A DNA stretch of 64,000 nt from Lactarius indigo (lineage: Eukaryota > Basidiomycota > Agaricomycetes > Russulales > Russulaceae): NCBI GenBank assembly GCA_025766275.1, contig JAFKAC010000016.1:930001-994000 (forward strand). The letters are read 5' to 3'. Below the pieces are notes generated by a model. That model saw nothing but the letters and a program-made list of their open reading frames with translations, was not told the origin of the DNA and searched no databases. Position numbers and translations under genes: made by a program. Below are positions 22,572 to 35,830 of the stretch, in pieces. The first letter of the stretch is position 1, and every line of letters begins with the position of its first letter.

Positions 22572-25515
22572 GAGGGGAGAACGAACGGGGCAGCTGTTGC
22601 GGATGTGTCCTTATTGTAGAACACGAAGGAAAAAAAGGAACGTGAAGCTATCACACCAAGCATCAGCTGAATAATATTAGGCATAGCCTCATAGGTCGGG
22701 CATACTCCGAGTCCGTGGCTGGCTGTGCAAAACACAGGTTGTCTCGTCAGTGTCGTCACAACAACGACAAATCTGCAATCGTCTCCTGCTACTCTCCTTA
22801 ATGCGCTTTCAGGAAGAGGTGAGTAATGATTACTTCCTCTCTCGACGTCGACCTCAAAGGACATACTTGAGCCATCGGAATGTGAGGCATAAGCCGCATA
22901 ACCCCTCCCCGCATTATAACGACTCGGACCCCACCTGGTCCTCAGATTCTCAGCGGAACCAGGTGTATTTCTCTCTACGGCTATGTGAAGCATTCCACCC
23001 AAGTTAAGATTAGTATCCAAGCTCTCTCACAGAGAAGAGCACATGCAGCGGCGGTGGTAGAAGTAGCACCTATTCCGATTCACAGAGGCTTGCGCTCTAG
23101 ATCATTCTGGTAGAAGCGATGGCACAGCAAAGCAATGGCCACAGCCGCATGTTAGCGTGGCACGCTATCGGGCTTCGGGATTGGGGTTGTTGGTTTTCGA
23201 CCTCAGACTTGGTTCTCCCACGATGGCGGGATCTTGAACCCGATCATAATGGCGCAGCTCACTGATAGTTGCGCTGTTTGGTGGACTACTAGTAGTAATT
23301 ACTATGTAGTACAGAGGAGGTAATCGTTGTTAGTTTAGATGATAAGAGCTTGGATAAGAGCGTCGAACCTTGACTCGCATTTATTTTTTCGAATCCATTG
23401 ACTCTTTACAGCGCAGGCGCCGTCGCTTACATCTGAAGTACCGCCATCTCTTCTTGGTTGGGCGTCTGGAGCATCTCGAATATGAACATATTGCGATCTA
23501 TGAGGTACACGCGCTCTCTGTTCTCTCCTATTTACACTGGTGTTATAGCTTCCAATTCTATCCGCTTTCCTTTGCTCCGGCCTGAAACGGGATGTGCGGT
23601 CTGGGCCCGGGGAGGTTGGGCCAAATATTTCCATTTTCCCCACACACGCGCTTCTCTTGAACCGTCCAACCTTGCGCCCAACAACGCACCACATGCTACA
23701 TACAGTACAGTAGCTTACCGATGCTCCTCACTCAGGCTTCCTCTCCCCCATCCGGGGTGTTACGGCAAGAAACACGGCCCACCCGTCCATTACCCCATCG
23801 TCCACTCCTTGACCATCGCGTCACAGGACTCCAGTCTCACCTCGCCCCGCTCCGGGGATGGGCGTGGTGACGGGCGCCCAAGCGCTCAACCAACAAGCTT
23901 CAATGCAGCACCACCTTTCACTGATTTCGAACCCACAAAGTGAACTTTCCTCCCGTAACCCACAATCAGATTCCCCCCCTACCTCTCTATCAGATCCTCC
24001 CTCCCTTCGGCCTGCCTTTTACTGACTCTACTCAGCGGATTCTATCGATCGGCAATCTGAGAAATTTCATCACGATAGCCACGACCGCAATCTTCTCACG
24101 TGTTACTCTCTAGGAAGAGGCGAATTCCATTGAGCAATGTAAGCTCGATACCCCTCCCTTTCGTCCCGACGATCTCACCTGGTCACTTTCCCCAGGGTTC
24201 GAGGTTCTCTCCGGAGCTCTCCAAAGCAGAGCACACAGCCGCTCACTACAGTCTTTTACGACATTCTACCTACCCAAGTCGAGATCGGCTTCTTCATCAC
24301 CGACCTGCAACAGATGGCCAGGGTTGACCCCATGGCTGTTCTTCCGAACTCGACTGTCGGAGGTTCTTTACAGAGCTAAATAGAAGCCAAACAAGTCTCA
24401 AGAGTGTCGCCCGGACTCGGGTCTACCATACCCGGTTTACCTTCTTCTCACACCTTCAACGCCAGTACCAAACCAAACCGCTTGGCTTCAACTCAACCCT
24501 GTCTTTCCTATCTCCAAATACCGCCAATACTGCCGGCAATCCAAGTGATGCTGCTGTGACGCTCGCCCAACAACGTGCCAGAATGAAGCCACTGGCGACG
24601 CCGTGCACCAAAGTTTTGCGCCAGCGTTCGCCTTGAGCACAAGAGAGCGCAACACTTGGGCTGGGGTTCTCGGCCAGGTCGCGGAGCGGGGCAACTTCCC
24701 CGTGCAATATATATCCGTCGAGCTTTGACTTCCACATAGTAGTACTGACTCTTCCGAACTCTCCACTGGCTCCGCTTTCGGTTCTCCATTTCCAGCGGTT
24801 TCGACAAGCTCCCCTCCGTCATCTGCGACAGCAGTGCGAGCATGGTGAACACAGCTATGTTCCAGAAGACGTCTTCCGCCAACAACAGTCAAACAGACGA
24901 CCATTCCGCTGCCAAGACGAATGGCTTATACGGCGGCAGTAATGTCCCGCGCCTCGACCCTCGATGATCCCAACAAGCTCCGCCCGCTCTCTAAGGATCA
25001 CGTACACGATCACGGCAGCGGTTCCACCCGCCGTTGATAACGGCGTGGACGGCAACAGTGGCAACCTTATCCAAGGTGGCCTGCGCAATGGCGGCGGTAC
25101 TCGGTGGCGGCGGTACTCGGTGGCGGCGGTACTCGGTCTGGTGCGTAAAGTCTCGCTCACCCGAAGACATCGGGCCCTTTATGCTGAAGTGACGACGGTA
25201 GTCACACGATGGCTACGGCACATCAGCAAGTCGCACTGGCGGGGCCTTAAGAGGACGTCGGCGGGTCCAACGTGGACTAGATTCTCCAGCGTCGATGGGG
25301 ATGGAAAAGTTCAAAGATCAGTATGCTCAACTCGCGTAGCTTTATGATTTAAACCCTAAGGTAGCTCCGCAGGGAACAGTGGAGCACAGAAGGACGAGGA
25401 ATATTTCGAACTGGTCGTCAGAATGAAGATTGGTATCGGTGAACCAACTTTGCCTCCCTCCTCTCCCGCCACTGTCGTCTGGCGGACCTGTATCGGCAGC
25501 ACCGGGCTCGCCTAT
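22572..25515 (+). pseudogene. F-box upstream flank and Vts1-like pseudogene relics of module 4
   Basis: 22572-22700 is the upstream flank of gene 3 (element CCTTATTGTAGAACAC at 22609-22624). From about 22750 on the sequence is Vts1-derived. A central piece lies at 23020-23280, an N-terminal-like piece at 23640-23940 (SLTSPRSGDGR), and a stretch at 24100-24340. TLAQQRARMK lies near 24560-24590 and the region after it reaches 25360. 25430-25515 holds the proline-rich end. A 16-bp unit GGCGGCGGTACTCGGT repeats three times at 25090-25137. Stops and frameshifts are throughout. Confidence 0.5.
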
Positions 25516-26245
25516 TTTGTTTTATTTGTTTTGCGAGCTACAAGGCAGCATCCCACTCTCTCCGTCTCTTAGCCCTTTTAGCGTCTCAGGACTTATGATT
25601 CCTATCTATCTATTTATTTTTTGTGCGAAATGTCGGGAGCGGCGGGGGCATTTTCTCTTTTATCTTAAATTCCTTCAAACCTCAATACGAACCTCGCTCA
25701 CACATAGGGTGTATGGTATTTGTATCCTCAGTGCCTGCACTCCTTCTCTTCGCTTTCCATTGTATCTGGGTGACTTTAGACTATGAAGGATACATTATTA
25801 TTTTATGCATCGCTTCTGATCAAAATTGTTTTTATTTTCTATGCGATAGTTGCCTGAGGTATCGCTGGGGTAATATATATTTCAAGCCTTAAGGCGGCGT
25901 ACCTCCGAATCGGGATTCGAATTGACCCTTGTCGTGTGCAGTAATTTACAGTTCAGACATGTCATGTACATAATTGGCGATTGCTCAATATTGCCGTCTC
26001 GTCACAACGCGTAACAACAGAACCGTCTGCATACTCTGTCTGCGTATTTGTATCGTCCCCCAGATAAACCAACAAAACAAAAGGACAAAATGAAGGAAAT
26101 TGCTGTTCGTAGACTGTGTTATCACATGTCTTAGGGGAACCGGGCAGATCGTGGCGAATGTAGGAAGGATCCGGCGACGATGGATGAGGTGTCGTCAGGC
26201 CACGTTGGAATCTCGTCGGATGTCGGAATCCATAGCTATAGGGAG
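25516..26245. other. Conserved 3' flank of F-box gene 4
   Basis: It is homologous to the other module 3' flanks, closest to 62640-63435. No gene is seen. Confidence 0.5.
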
Positions 26246-29200
26246 TTATAGGATGTACGGCTCCACGGCCATGGTGGAAGGTGCGACGGTGTCTGGCGCG
26301 TGCAGAAAACTGTGTCGTTTAACGAGACTGTCAAGTTGGAGAGGTGTCAACGAGTTCCAAATGCGTGAGTCTCCGCGCTGGACTTCAGGGTGCCAGCTTT
26401 CGAGGTGTCCTAGAAACGATTCGCCTTGTCCCTCCGAGAGCTCGAAGGCTTTGCAATACGAGCACAAGATTTGATATCCATGCTCGTCCACAAGGTGAAG
26501 ATTGAGTCCTTTCTGCCCTCTGAAGGCTCTGAAACTGGCGTGACAGATGTGGCACTGGTCGAATGGCACATTAACTTGGACGGGATGGCCTGAGCGCGTT
26601 CGCAAGGTGACAAATGACAGTAGAGCGTTCATCGATGGCTCGTTCATAGCCAGGGAATCCTCTATACGGAGGTGACGTAAGGAAGGGAGCACAGCTGCGC
26701 GCCCCCCATCGACTAGATCCATAGCACACAAGACAACAGTTTCAAGTCCGGCAGCCAGCCGAAAGTCTGTTGCGCCGCCGAATGCGCGGATAAGTTCCAG
26801 CCATTCATCTTGTTTGTCATCCACGTCATCCTGCCAACTTGACCATTGGGTTGCAGTGATGCGTATCTTTTTTACATGGAATAGGAATGGGGAAAATTGG
26901 TGACAAACTCGAGCCATGGAGGACAATTGCTGGTCTAACTCCTCGCATATTATTTGTAACCGAAGAGGTGTAGAAGTGCTCGAGCCAGTAAACGAGATGG
27001 AGATAGCTTGCGCGGAAATTTGAACCTCTGCTTGACTGAGTGACGTCTGCATTTCTATCCGCCCGATAAATCGGCCAAGTTCAGAAGCGTCCGTCGTCGG
27101 TTGGCTAAAGGTGATATCAATATCTCTGAGACCAGGTGCATCGACCCTAGCCACGAAGTTGTCCAAGTACTCGCCAGTTCCAATATATTTGAGGCACCGA
27201 AGAGCAGGAAGGACAAGACGCTCACCCGGCTGTGGGGGAACGTTTCCGCGGGGGTTGGAGGAAAGGAAATGGAGCGAAAGTGTTCGAAGTTGAGTCATCC
27301 CGGACAAGGCATCAGCGAACGTTGCTGGAGAAAAACCCACGTCACTTGGAATTTCGTGGAGCTGAATATCTACAAGGCCCTTGGAGGACGAAAGTAGCTG
27401 CGGTAATGAGGGAGAGGCAATCCGGGTCAAGTGGAGAGTACGCAGGCGAGTGCCCCACCGAAACGTGCTGGGGAGTTGCACGGTATCTCGGGACAGAAGG
27501 ATAAGCTCTTCCAGTTCCGAAAGTGGCTCAGAGATGGCGGAAAGCTTTCCAAGGAGAGAGATGGTGATGGTCAGGTGGATGGAGCTAACTCGACCAGATT
27601 GGTTTAATGCGGCAATGATGTTGTCACCGTCCCCCTGAGCCGGCGGACCGAGACTGGGAACCCCTCCGTACTGTACCACGATAGGCAGCGCTGGCCAACA
27701 ATCTAGAGCCTTCAAAACGGGTGTTCCTGACGTAAAGTAGAGTCGAATACTTAGGTCCAGAGGTGACATATGCACGATCTGTCGCCATCTTTGGCACACG
27801 TGTGTGAGCGTAGGCCAAATTTGAGGAGCGACATCCAGGTAATAACGAAATACGTTGAGGAGGACGTCGTCAGATAGCATCTCAATTTTCCCCTGCTGAA
27901 GAAGAGGTCCTATTCCAAATGAGTTAGCGAATAGTAGTGGTGACACTAGGCGTAAGTTGCACCTTTTCCACTGGCACGTGGTTCATTGACTTGGTATAGT
28001 TGTTCATATTCCACCGGTATACGATAACCAGAGAGCCGGCGTGAAATCATGAATAATACTACGGCCTCCCTCAAAGGGGCATAAAGTGGCCAAGGCTGTG
28101 GTATGTAGAGCTTTTCCAGGGCAGGTAGCACAGTTTCGCGCCGACTGTCCGGTAGTTTCAAGGCATGCACGATGTACGTCGAGAGATTCCCGGCAACATG
28201 AAGCTGTTTTATACCCTTGAATGAGTTGATAAGCTCAAGCCATCGTCTACTACTACCCTCCCATCTTGGTCGTCGCGTCGCGCTGATGCGTAGATCTTCC
28301 ACACTGAAAAGGAAAGCGGGAAAATGGACACAGACTTGAATCATGAAGGACAGCTGCACACTTAATGCCTTGGATAATAATCCTAATTGAAAGCGCGGTG
28401 TAGCTCCTGGCCCAGGCTGTATCAAAGAGATAGAGATGGCACTCTGAGAAGATACAATATGCGCCTGGCGGTGTGACTTGTGCATTTCCATGTGATCAAC
28501 GAATTTGTACAGTTTTGAATCATCAAAGAAAAGACCATCTAAGAAGGTGATTCCGATATCCGCAAGATGAGGAGCATCCATTATGGTCACAAGGACAAGG
28601 CCTTCCAAATACTTGAATGGTCCTCTAAAATTAAAGCGGGTAAGAGAAGGAAGAACAACGCGTTCCCTAGCCGGTGGTGGTGGGGAAGGGTAAACGGTGG
28701 TGGGGAGGAAATGAAGGGAAAGTGATTGAAGCTGGGTCATCCTGGACAAGACATCCGCGAGCACTTCTGGTGCTAGATATGAAGGATAGAGAACTTCGTG
28801 AAGTTGAAGGTCTACAAGATTTGTGGAAGAATAAAGGAGCCGAAGGAGTGCGGGAAAGGCGATCCTGGTCGAGCTGAGACAACGAAGATGCGGGCCCCAC
28901 CGAAAAGTGCTGGGCAGGGTTGGCCGCACACCATCGTGAGACAGAAGAACGAGGTCTTTCAGTTCCGAAAAGGGCCTCTCGATTGCAGATAACTTGTCAA
29001 GGAGCGAGCTTGTGACGGTGAGGCTGATAGAAACAACACGATCAGATTGCTGAAGTGCGGTCAAGATACCGTCCTCGTCCTCAGGAGCTGGCGAATCGAG
29101 TGCTAGAGATCCCCCGTACTCCACGGTGATAGGCAAGGCGGGCCGGGTATCTAGGACCTTCTGAACTGGGGTTCTGTGGGTAAAGTAGAGTCGAAAAGAC

Positions 29201-29548
29201 GCGAATACGATATTTCGCCATCTGCGACAAATATGCGCAAGCCTGGGCCAAAATGGAGAGTCATCCAGATAATGACAAAATATCTTCAAAAGAACTTGGT
29301 CTGAAAGCTTCTCGATCGTCACTTGTTGAGGAAGGGAAAGGTTAACGAGTGGCGCAGGCAATTAACGGAAGATGTACCTCTTTCAGGGCATTCGCTTTGT
29401 GCCGTACTAGGAACCTGAGGCAACTTGGGGGTTTGTTTATAATATAAAAACCACGGCAATTTGAGTGGGGCAAATCTATTGGGAGATCTTGACTGTCACC
29501 TCCAGCTGTGGCATGATGATGCTAGAGCAGTTACCTTAGCGAGTGCAT
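26246..29548 (-). CDS. F-box gene 4: two-unit F-box protein, C-terminal C2H2 fingers
   Basis: The exons are 29535-29548, 29378-29487, 27963-29321 and 26246-27909, with introns of 47, 56 and 53 nt, in frame throughout and giving 1,048 aa. Exon 1 is ATG CAC TCG CTA AG, like gene 1. The encoded N-terminus (LKLPWFLYYKQTPK) matches gene 1 and differs from the others. Unit A reads VTIEKLSDQVLLKIF and HICRRWRNIVF. Unit B reads IEMLSDDVLLNVF and VCQRWRQIV, and ends with fingers near residues 947-1001 (CHIC then CSYC). The first finger has three extra residues between its Cys and His pairs. Exon 2 uses the acceptor TCAAG; the more upstream GACAG would break the frame. The likely role is an SCF-type adaptor. 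Confidence 0.8.
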
Positions 29549-30490
29549 GAGGGGAGAATGAACGAGGCGGCTATCGCTTGTGTACCCCCCATACCCATTA
29601 ATATTATGTAGAACACGAAAACGTAGGAAAGCCACACCGTCCAGTCGGCCGAACAAGGTTTAGGGGTGAAGCTTACTCGAGGCATACATACAGCGCTGGA
29701 TATTAATACTGTACAGCAGCGTGATGACGTTCCATCTGCATCACTAATTTACTTTGGCCTTGATAATTCTGTGGACGTCATGCAGTGCCAGTCGTCCGAA
29801 AATGGACTTATCACTGGCGACCCCGGGCCATTCAAGGTGGCCACCGTTAGTTCCTTGTGCTGAGCCAACCCCACTGCACGGAAGAGCCTTTTGAAGCGCG
29901 CTAGCTTTGAAGACGAGCGGACGCCGACCGTTCGCCGCGTGTTGTGTGCATTCATCATGCTTGTCCATCATGTATGATTTAGCATGTGGCTGATGTGTTG
30001 CTCAGTCGGATATGTCCGAGACCCCTTCACCTTTTTCTTCGCACTGGACGTTCTCACCGCCACAAAGCAAACTGCACTCAGACTGCTCTCCTTCAGGAAG
30101 GAACGGCCGCTTCCCCTCTCAATTTTGATCTCAAAGGATGTACTCGTGCCAAACATACTCAGTGCAGTCCCTGTAAAATATTCAAACGGCCCACATGATC
30201 CCTTTCTCCGGGTTTTCGAGGTTCTCTGTCAAACCGAGCGCGTGGTTTTTCACGGCCTTATTAACACCTGCACCAACCCGAATCGCCAATCGCTTGCCTT
30301 TGATCCCAACTCTTCTTACCTTCCCCGGATACCGGCGTCACCTTCGGAGAGCCGGCCAATGCCACCGCTATCACTGTGACCCCGAGTCAGCCTGACATAC
30401 AACACTGGGCACAGCGGTCCGACAGTGTTCCGACGCCGACGCATCCCGCACTTGCCGCCGCAACTAAATGCATGACTAAATGCAAGTCAA
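29549..30490 (+). pseudogene. Upstream flank of F-box gene 4 and Vts1-like relic
   Basis: 29549-30005 is upstream and spacer DNA shared with 7016-7450. From about 30040 to 30400 the plus strand holds a Vts1-like piece (FRVFEVLCQTERVVFHG, corresponding to the [11 protein letters not shown] segment of other copies). It ends at an inversion boundary near 30490. Confidence 0.45.
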
Positions 30491-31560
30491 GGCTCGACCC
30501 TCTTACTATCTAAACTAACAACGATTACCTCCTTTGTACCACCTAGTAATTACTAGTGGTAGCTTGCCTAACCGCCCAACTAGCAGCCAGCTGCGCCGTG
30601 ATGATCCCTTTCGACGTCCCCGGTGATACGTGAAAAGTTGAGAACATTGCGGTCGTGGCACTCGTGATGAGATCAAAAAAGGTGATACCCACCGGTGTGT
30701 CTTCGTAATGATGGAAGTTCTCAGATTACAAGTCGATAGAATCCGCTGAGAGTCAGTAAAAGGCGTGTCGAAGGAGAAAAACCTGAGAGGGGTGTAGGGG
30801 AAATCGGACGTGTGGGAAAGCTCACCTCCTGGGGTTCGAAATTTGAAAGGCAACCCTGTCTAGGGGCTCGTTGGTTGAATGCCCGTTACGACGCCAGCCC
30901 CAGGAGCGCGGCGATGTGGGACTGATGTTACGTGACTCGACGGTCGAAGGGTGGACAGCGGGGCGATGGACAGGCGGGCCGGGGTTCTTGCCACCTTGGA
31001 CGGGAGAGGGGAGCTCATGCTCGAGGGTAGCCTGAGTGAGGAGTATCGGTACTGTATGTGGTATATGGTGCGTTGTTGCGCGGGTTGGGCAGTTCAAGAG
31101 AAGCTTGCATGTGGTGAAAAAAAATGAAATATTTCACCCCTGCTCAGACCACAGATCCCGTTTTCGGGATGGAGGGAAGGAAAATGCTTGGAAGCCAAAC
31201 CTCTACCATAAAATGGGAGAGAAGAGAGAATGGGGGCACTTCATAGATTGTGGCATCCTCGTGCTTGAGATGCCCCATCAAGAAGTGGAGATGGGAAAGT
31301 TTCAGATGGGCGACGAGTGCCTGCAAAAACGCTACAAGACACGGCGGTGTTGATCCAAAAAAAAAAAGGCACGGCGGTGCGGTCGTACAACACGTGAATA
31401 ATCTTACGTTTTCATTGCGTCTTCCTCGCCGTCCGCTGTGACTCTGAATCTCTGATGCGAGATCTAATGCCTTCAGTACCTGCCTCTCCATCATTTTAGA
31501 AGATGTTCTGTCAATACCCGACGTAGTGCTCATACACCTTCAACACAGTTAGCGGTGCAC
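30491..31560 (-). pseudogene. Inverted Vts1-like relic of module 5
   Basis: The sequence is the reverse complement of the type at 23310-24110 and 60690-61420. The junction motif reads GATTACCTCCTTTGTACCACC at 30520-30540. The segment around 30690-30760 mirrors the CAGCGGATTCTATCGAT stretch. Minus-strand SPTSPRSWGWRRNG near 30880-30930 matches SLTSPRSGDGRGDG of the other copies. It is frame-broken. Confidence 0.5.
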
Positions 31561-31807
31561 ACAGCCTCACGAGAGACGATTGCGGAGTTGCGAATGCTGT
31601 GGCGGGACAAGCTGTGTTCTGCACTGCCAATCGGCGTCTCACTGCTGCATGCGACGTGTGTCACCCAGCCCCAGGCTCAAGATGTCACCTTATTCAGCTG
31701 ACAACTTGGCAGTGTAATGTTCCTTATATATTTTTTGATCATGTTCCTAGAACTTAACCTAAGGATGCGCCACGGATAGCTGCCCCGTTTATTCTCCCCT
31801 CACTGGC
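31561..31807. other. Upstream region of F-box gene 5
   Basis: No gene is seen. CCTTATATATTT at 31722-31733 is a TATA-like candidate about 75-85 bp before the ATG. CTAGAACTTAACCTAAGG near 31748 is a diverged version of the conserved upstream element of the sister genes. Confidence 0.4.
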
Positions 31808-34800
31808 ATGCACCTTCTAAAGTAAGCTAATCTGGCGTCTTCGCTTCTGCTGAACGTAGTCAATATCACAGATATCTCAAAACACGTGCTCGTGTCCGAC
31901 ATGTACCTTCGCTGCCCCAAACCGCTTTCACACCAAGCGAATTCCCTGCTAGTGGAAGAGGTGCATCTCCTGCAAATACCTGTGCCTCTAGCTAAAAAAA
32001 TTTCATTTTCTCAACAAGTCACGATCGGGGCGCTTTCCGATACTGCGCTTTTGAACATATTTTGCTATTATCTCGATATCTCTCCACGACATTGGCCTAC
32101 GCTTGTGCACATATGTCGCAGATGGCGACGTATCGTATTTGCATCTCAGCAAATTCTACACCTTCGAATATCATGTACCCACGGGACGCCTGTGTTGAAG
32201 ACTACACACTGCTGGCCCACCATACCTATCGTCGTGCAGTATGGAGGATCTCTAGAGCTCGCTCCCCCAGCTCCCAAGGAAGAGGACAATGTCATGGCCG
32301 CACTTAAGCAGTCTGGTCGGGTTAGTTCCATCGGCCTCACCGTCACAAGCTCGCTTCTGGAAAAGTTATCCTCAATCAAGAGGCCTTTTTCGGAACTCGA
32401 AGACCTCATCCTTCTGTCTCGAGATGGCATGCGCCTGACCTTTCCCAGCAGTTTTCGGTGGGGCCCACGCCTTCGTCGTCTCCATTTAACTAGGATCGCG
32501 ATTCCCGCACTCTTTCAGCTCCTTGGATCTTCCACGAATCTCGTGGACCTTCAGCTTCACGAAGTTTTCGATTCTTGGCAGTTCTCGCCAGAAGCGCTCA
32601 CGGATGCCTTGTCCGGGATGGCCCAGCTCCAGTCGCTTTCGCTCCATTTCCTCTCTACCACTAATTACCGTTTCCTACGCTCGCAGTTCTTGGGACGCCG
32701 TGCTATTCTTCCTGTCCTTAGCCGCCTTGACTTTCGAGGAATTCCCCTGTACCTGGAACGCCTTGTGGCCAGAATCGATGCTCCTCGTCTCGAAGACATC
32801 GAACTCACATTATTAAATGAAATCACCATCGGTTTTCCAACACTTCTCGAATTCATCGATCGGATAGAAGTGCACAAGTCACACCGTCAAGCACACATTC
32901 TATCTTCTGACCGCGCCATCTACATCTCCTTGACACAGCCAGGAGCTCCCTCTTGTCTTAAATTGCGATTATTTTGCGAGCCATCGAGCGAGCAAATATC
33001 ATCCATGACACGAGTCTGCACTTATCTTTCCGATTGCCTTTTCAATGTGGACGATCTATGCATCAGTACGACACGGCCATCAGGGCGGGCGGATAGCGAT
33101 TATGGTGGATGGCGTGACCTTCTCGACTCATTCACAGGTGTCAAATGGTTTCATCTCGACTGGGATCACTCGTCAAACATCGTGCGTGATCTGCAACAAC
33201 CTGACGTGGGGTACGAAACTATCCTACCTTCCCTGCACAAGCTCTATATACCACGGCCTGGGCAACGCCATGCGGCATTGGGGGAGGCATTCATGTCATT
33301 TATGGTCTCACGCCGGCTCTCTGGCCATCACATTGCGGTGGAATATGAACGAATATGCCACATAAATGAACTACGTGGAACAGGTACGACATGTTCCCAA
33401 TGCTGCCACATCACTCGCTAACTCGTTTGGAATAGGACCTCTTTCTGAGCATGTAGTAATTGAGGTGCTCTCCGACGACATCCTCCTCGACATATTTCGT
33501 CATTGTCTGGATTTCAGTCCGCAAATTTGGCCTACGCTTGCGTGGGTGTGCCAAAGATGGCGACAAATCGTATTTGCGTCGCCTCTGGGTCTAAATCTTC
33601 AACTCTACTGTACGTACGGAAGGCCTGTTTTGAAGACTCTGGACTTCTGGCCCGCGGTGCCGATCAACGTAGAGTATGGAGGGGTTCCAAATCTCGATCC
33701 GCCGGCTCCCGAGGACGAGGACAATATCATTGCCGCGCTCAAGCAATATAGTCGCGTTTGCTCCATCGGCCTCACAATTACCAGCTCGCTCCTTAAAAAA
33801 CTTTCCGCGATATCTGAGCCGTTTTTGGAACTAGAAGAACTCGTCCTTCTGTCCCAAGGTATCATGCAACTGACCCTCCCCAGCACCTTTCGGTGGGGCC
33901 CACGCCTGCATACTCTCCACTCGACCGGGATTGCGATTCCCTCGTTCCCGCAGCTACTTCCACCCTGTCAGCACCTCGTAGATATTCAGCTCCACAGAAT
34001 TCCTAGTGCTGGGTATTTTTCACCAGAATCGTTCGCCTCAGCGCTGTCCGGGATGACCCAACTTCGAACACTTTCACTCCATTTCCTTTCCCTCCCTCCC
34101 CGCCGAAACTACCTCATCTTGCCTCCACCATCAGGAGAACGCATTGTTCTCCCTGCGCTCGTGTCTCTCAAATATCGCGGAACCAGCAAGTACTTGGACA
34201 GTCTCGTGGCCAGAATCGACGCATTGGGTCTCGGGGATATTGATATCACATTGTTTAGCCAACCCACGATGGACGCTTCGCAACTTGGCCGATTCATTGA
34301 GCGGACAGAAATGCAGATGTCGCTCCGCGAAGCAGAGGTTCAAACGTCTGGACAGGCCATTTCCATCTCCTTTTTCAACTCGAGCACTTCAGCACCTCTT
34401 CGATTACAAATATCGTGCAAGCAGTTAGACTGGCAGTTGTCGTCGATGGCTCAAGTTTGTGATCAATTTTCCCCATTACTATTCCGTGTAAACATTCCGC
34501 GCATCAAGATGACCCAATCGTCAAGTGGGCAGGATGACGTGGACGGCAGATTATGGTTGGAACTTATCCGCACATTCGGCGGCGCAACAGACTTTCGGGT
34601 GGCTGACGAACTTACGACAGCCATCTTGTGTGCTCTGGGTCTAGTCGATGCGGGGCACGCGATTGTGCTGCCTAACCTGCGTCACCTTTATATGGAGAAT
34701 CCTATGGCGATGAATGAGCCGTCGTGGGACGGTCTACTGTCATTCGTCACTTTACGATCGCGTTCAGGCCACCCCGTACAGGTCAATGTGCCATTTAACC

Positions 34801-35102
34801 AGTGTCACATCTGTCATTCCAGTTTCAAAGAGCAGAGAGGTCTCGATCGTCACCTTGTAGACAAGCATGCACATCGGGTGTGCTCGTATTGCGAAGACTT
34901 CGAGTGGAAACCGGGACACGACGATCTATTCAAACGACACCTCAGAAGCAACCACTATAGAGTCGTGCACAACGACCCACACATTTGGTTCGATTCTTTA
35001 ACACCTGGCCAGTTTGACGGTCTCGTTTCCCGGCACAGTTACTTGCGCGTACCAGACACCGCCGCACCCTCCACCACGACCACGACGCCACACGCCCAAT
35101 AG
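31808..35102 (+). CDS. F-box gene 5: two-unit F-box protein, C-terminal C2H2 fingers (inverted copy)
   Basis: The exons are 31808-31821, 31872-31960, 32019-33383 and 33436-35102, with introns of 50, 58 and 52 nt. All phases match and give 1,044 aa. Exon 1 is ATG CAC CTT CTA AA before GTAAGC. Unit A starts VTIGALSDTALLNIF with HICRRWRRIVF. The intron 3 donor is ACAG|GTACGAC, its branch CGCTAAC and its acceptor GGAATAG. Unit B reads VVIEVLSDDILLDIF and VCQRWRQIVF. The fingers lie near residues 946-996 (CHIC...H-x4-H, CSYC...H-x4-H), one residue closer together than in the sisters. This is the only copy on the plus strand, divergent from gene 4. Function as for the family: probable SCF adaptor, substrate unknown. 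Confidence 0.82.
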
Positions 35103-35480
35103 CTAGGAACACCGCCGCCTGACGACACCCCCCCTTCGTCGGATCCTTCGTACCGTCGCCGCGACCCACCACAAGACACGTGATAGCACAGTCTACGGAC
35201 GGCAATTTCCTTTTATTTTGTCCTCTCTTTTTGTTTTGTTTCTTTGGGGGGACGTACGCAGAGGATTCTGTATTTGTGCGTTGTATGTACGGGGTAACAA
35301 TATTGAGAGATCGCCAATTATGCATGACGCGTCCGAACCGTAAATGTATCGCGTCCCGATTCGGAGTTAGAGCTCAAAGTAAGTCGTACCCCATGCGACG
35401 CTCTCACGAACAAAACCAAAACATTTTTGGTCAGAAGCGATGCATAAAATATATTCGTATCATACAACCGCTGCTGTTAT
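35103..35480. other. 3' flank of F-box gene 5 (inverted relative to other modules)
   Basis: It is the reverse complement of the conserved 3' flank found after the other genes. No separate gene is seen. Confidence 0.5.
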
Positions 35481-35830
35481 CGTGAATGTGACCCTTAGAA
35501 GGCCAGCAGAACTTGTCGGGACCGTCGAGGCGCGGGACATTGCTGCTACCATATAGGTCGTTCAACTTGGCAGCGGCGAGGTCGACAGTTTGACCACTGT
35601 TGTTGTTGTTGGAAGATGTCTCCTGGAACACGGGCAGGAGCGCCGTGTTCACTATGCTTGCCCTGCTTCCCAGTTGTCACCGACGACGGAGGACAGTTCC
35701 GTCGAGACCGCCGACAGCGGCACTGCTACCGGGGCATGGGGAGCGGAAAGCAGAGCCGGCGGAGAGGCCGGAAAAGTCGGTGCTCTTAGGACGGAATGAC
35801 CTAGGCTCAACGGATGTCTCTTGAGCAGGG
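35481..35830 (-). pseudogene. Inverted Vts1-like relic
   Basis: On the minus strand an open stretch reads ALLPVFQETSSNNNNSGQ followed by VDLAAAKLNDLYGSSNVPRL. This matches, frame-restored, the region at 61880-62010 and 24830-24950. It is the segment I associate with the middle of fungal Vts1 proteins. This is a short piece within the inverted block, with flanks at both ends in the opposite orientation to the next copy. Confidence 0.55.

Noticed and set aside
26246..29361. Reading each F-box pair as two independent overlapping genes
   Set aside because: The overlap region contains the same phase-1 intron in all copies. Splicing it fuses both ORFs in frame in six of six genes, and unit B often has no ATG before its F-box except within it.
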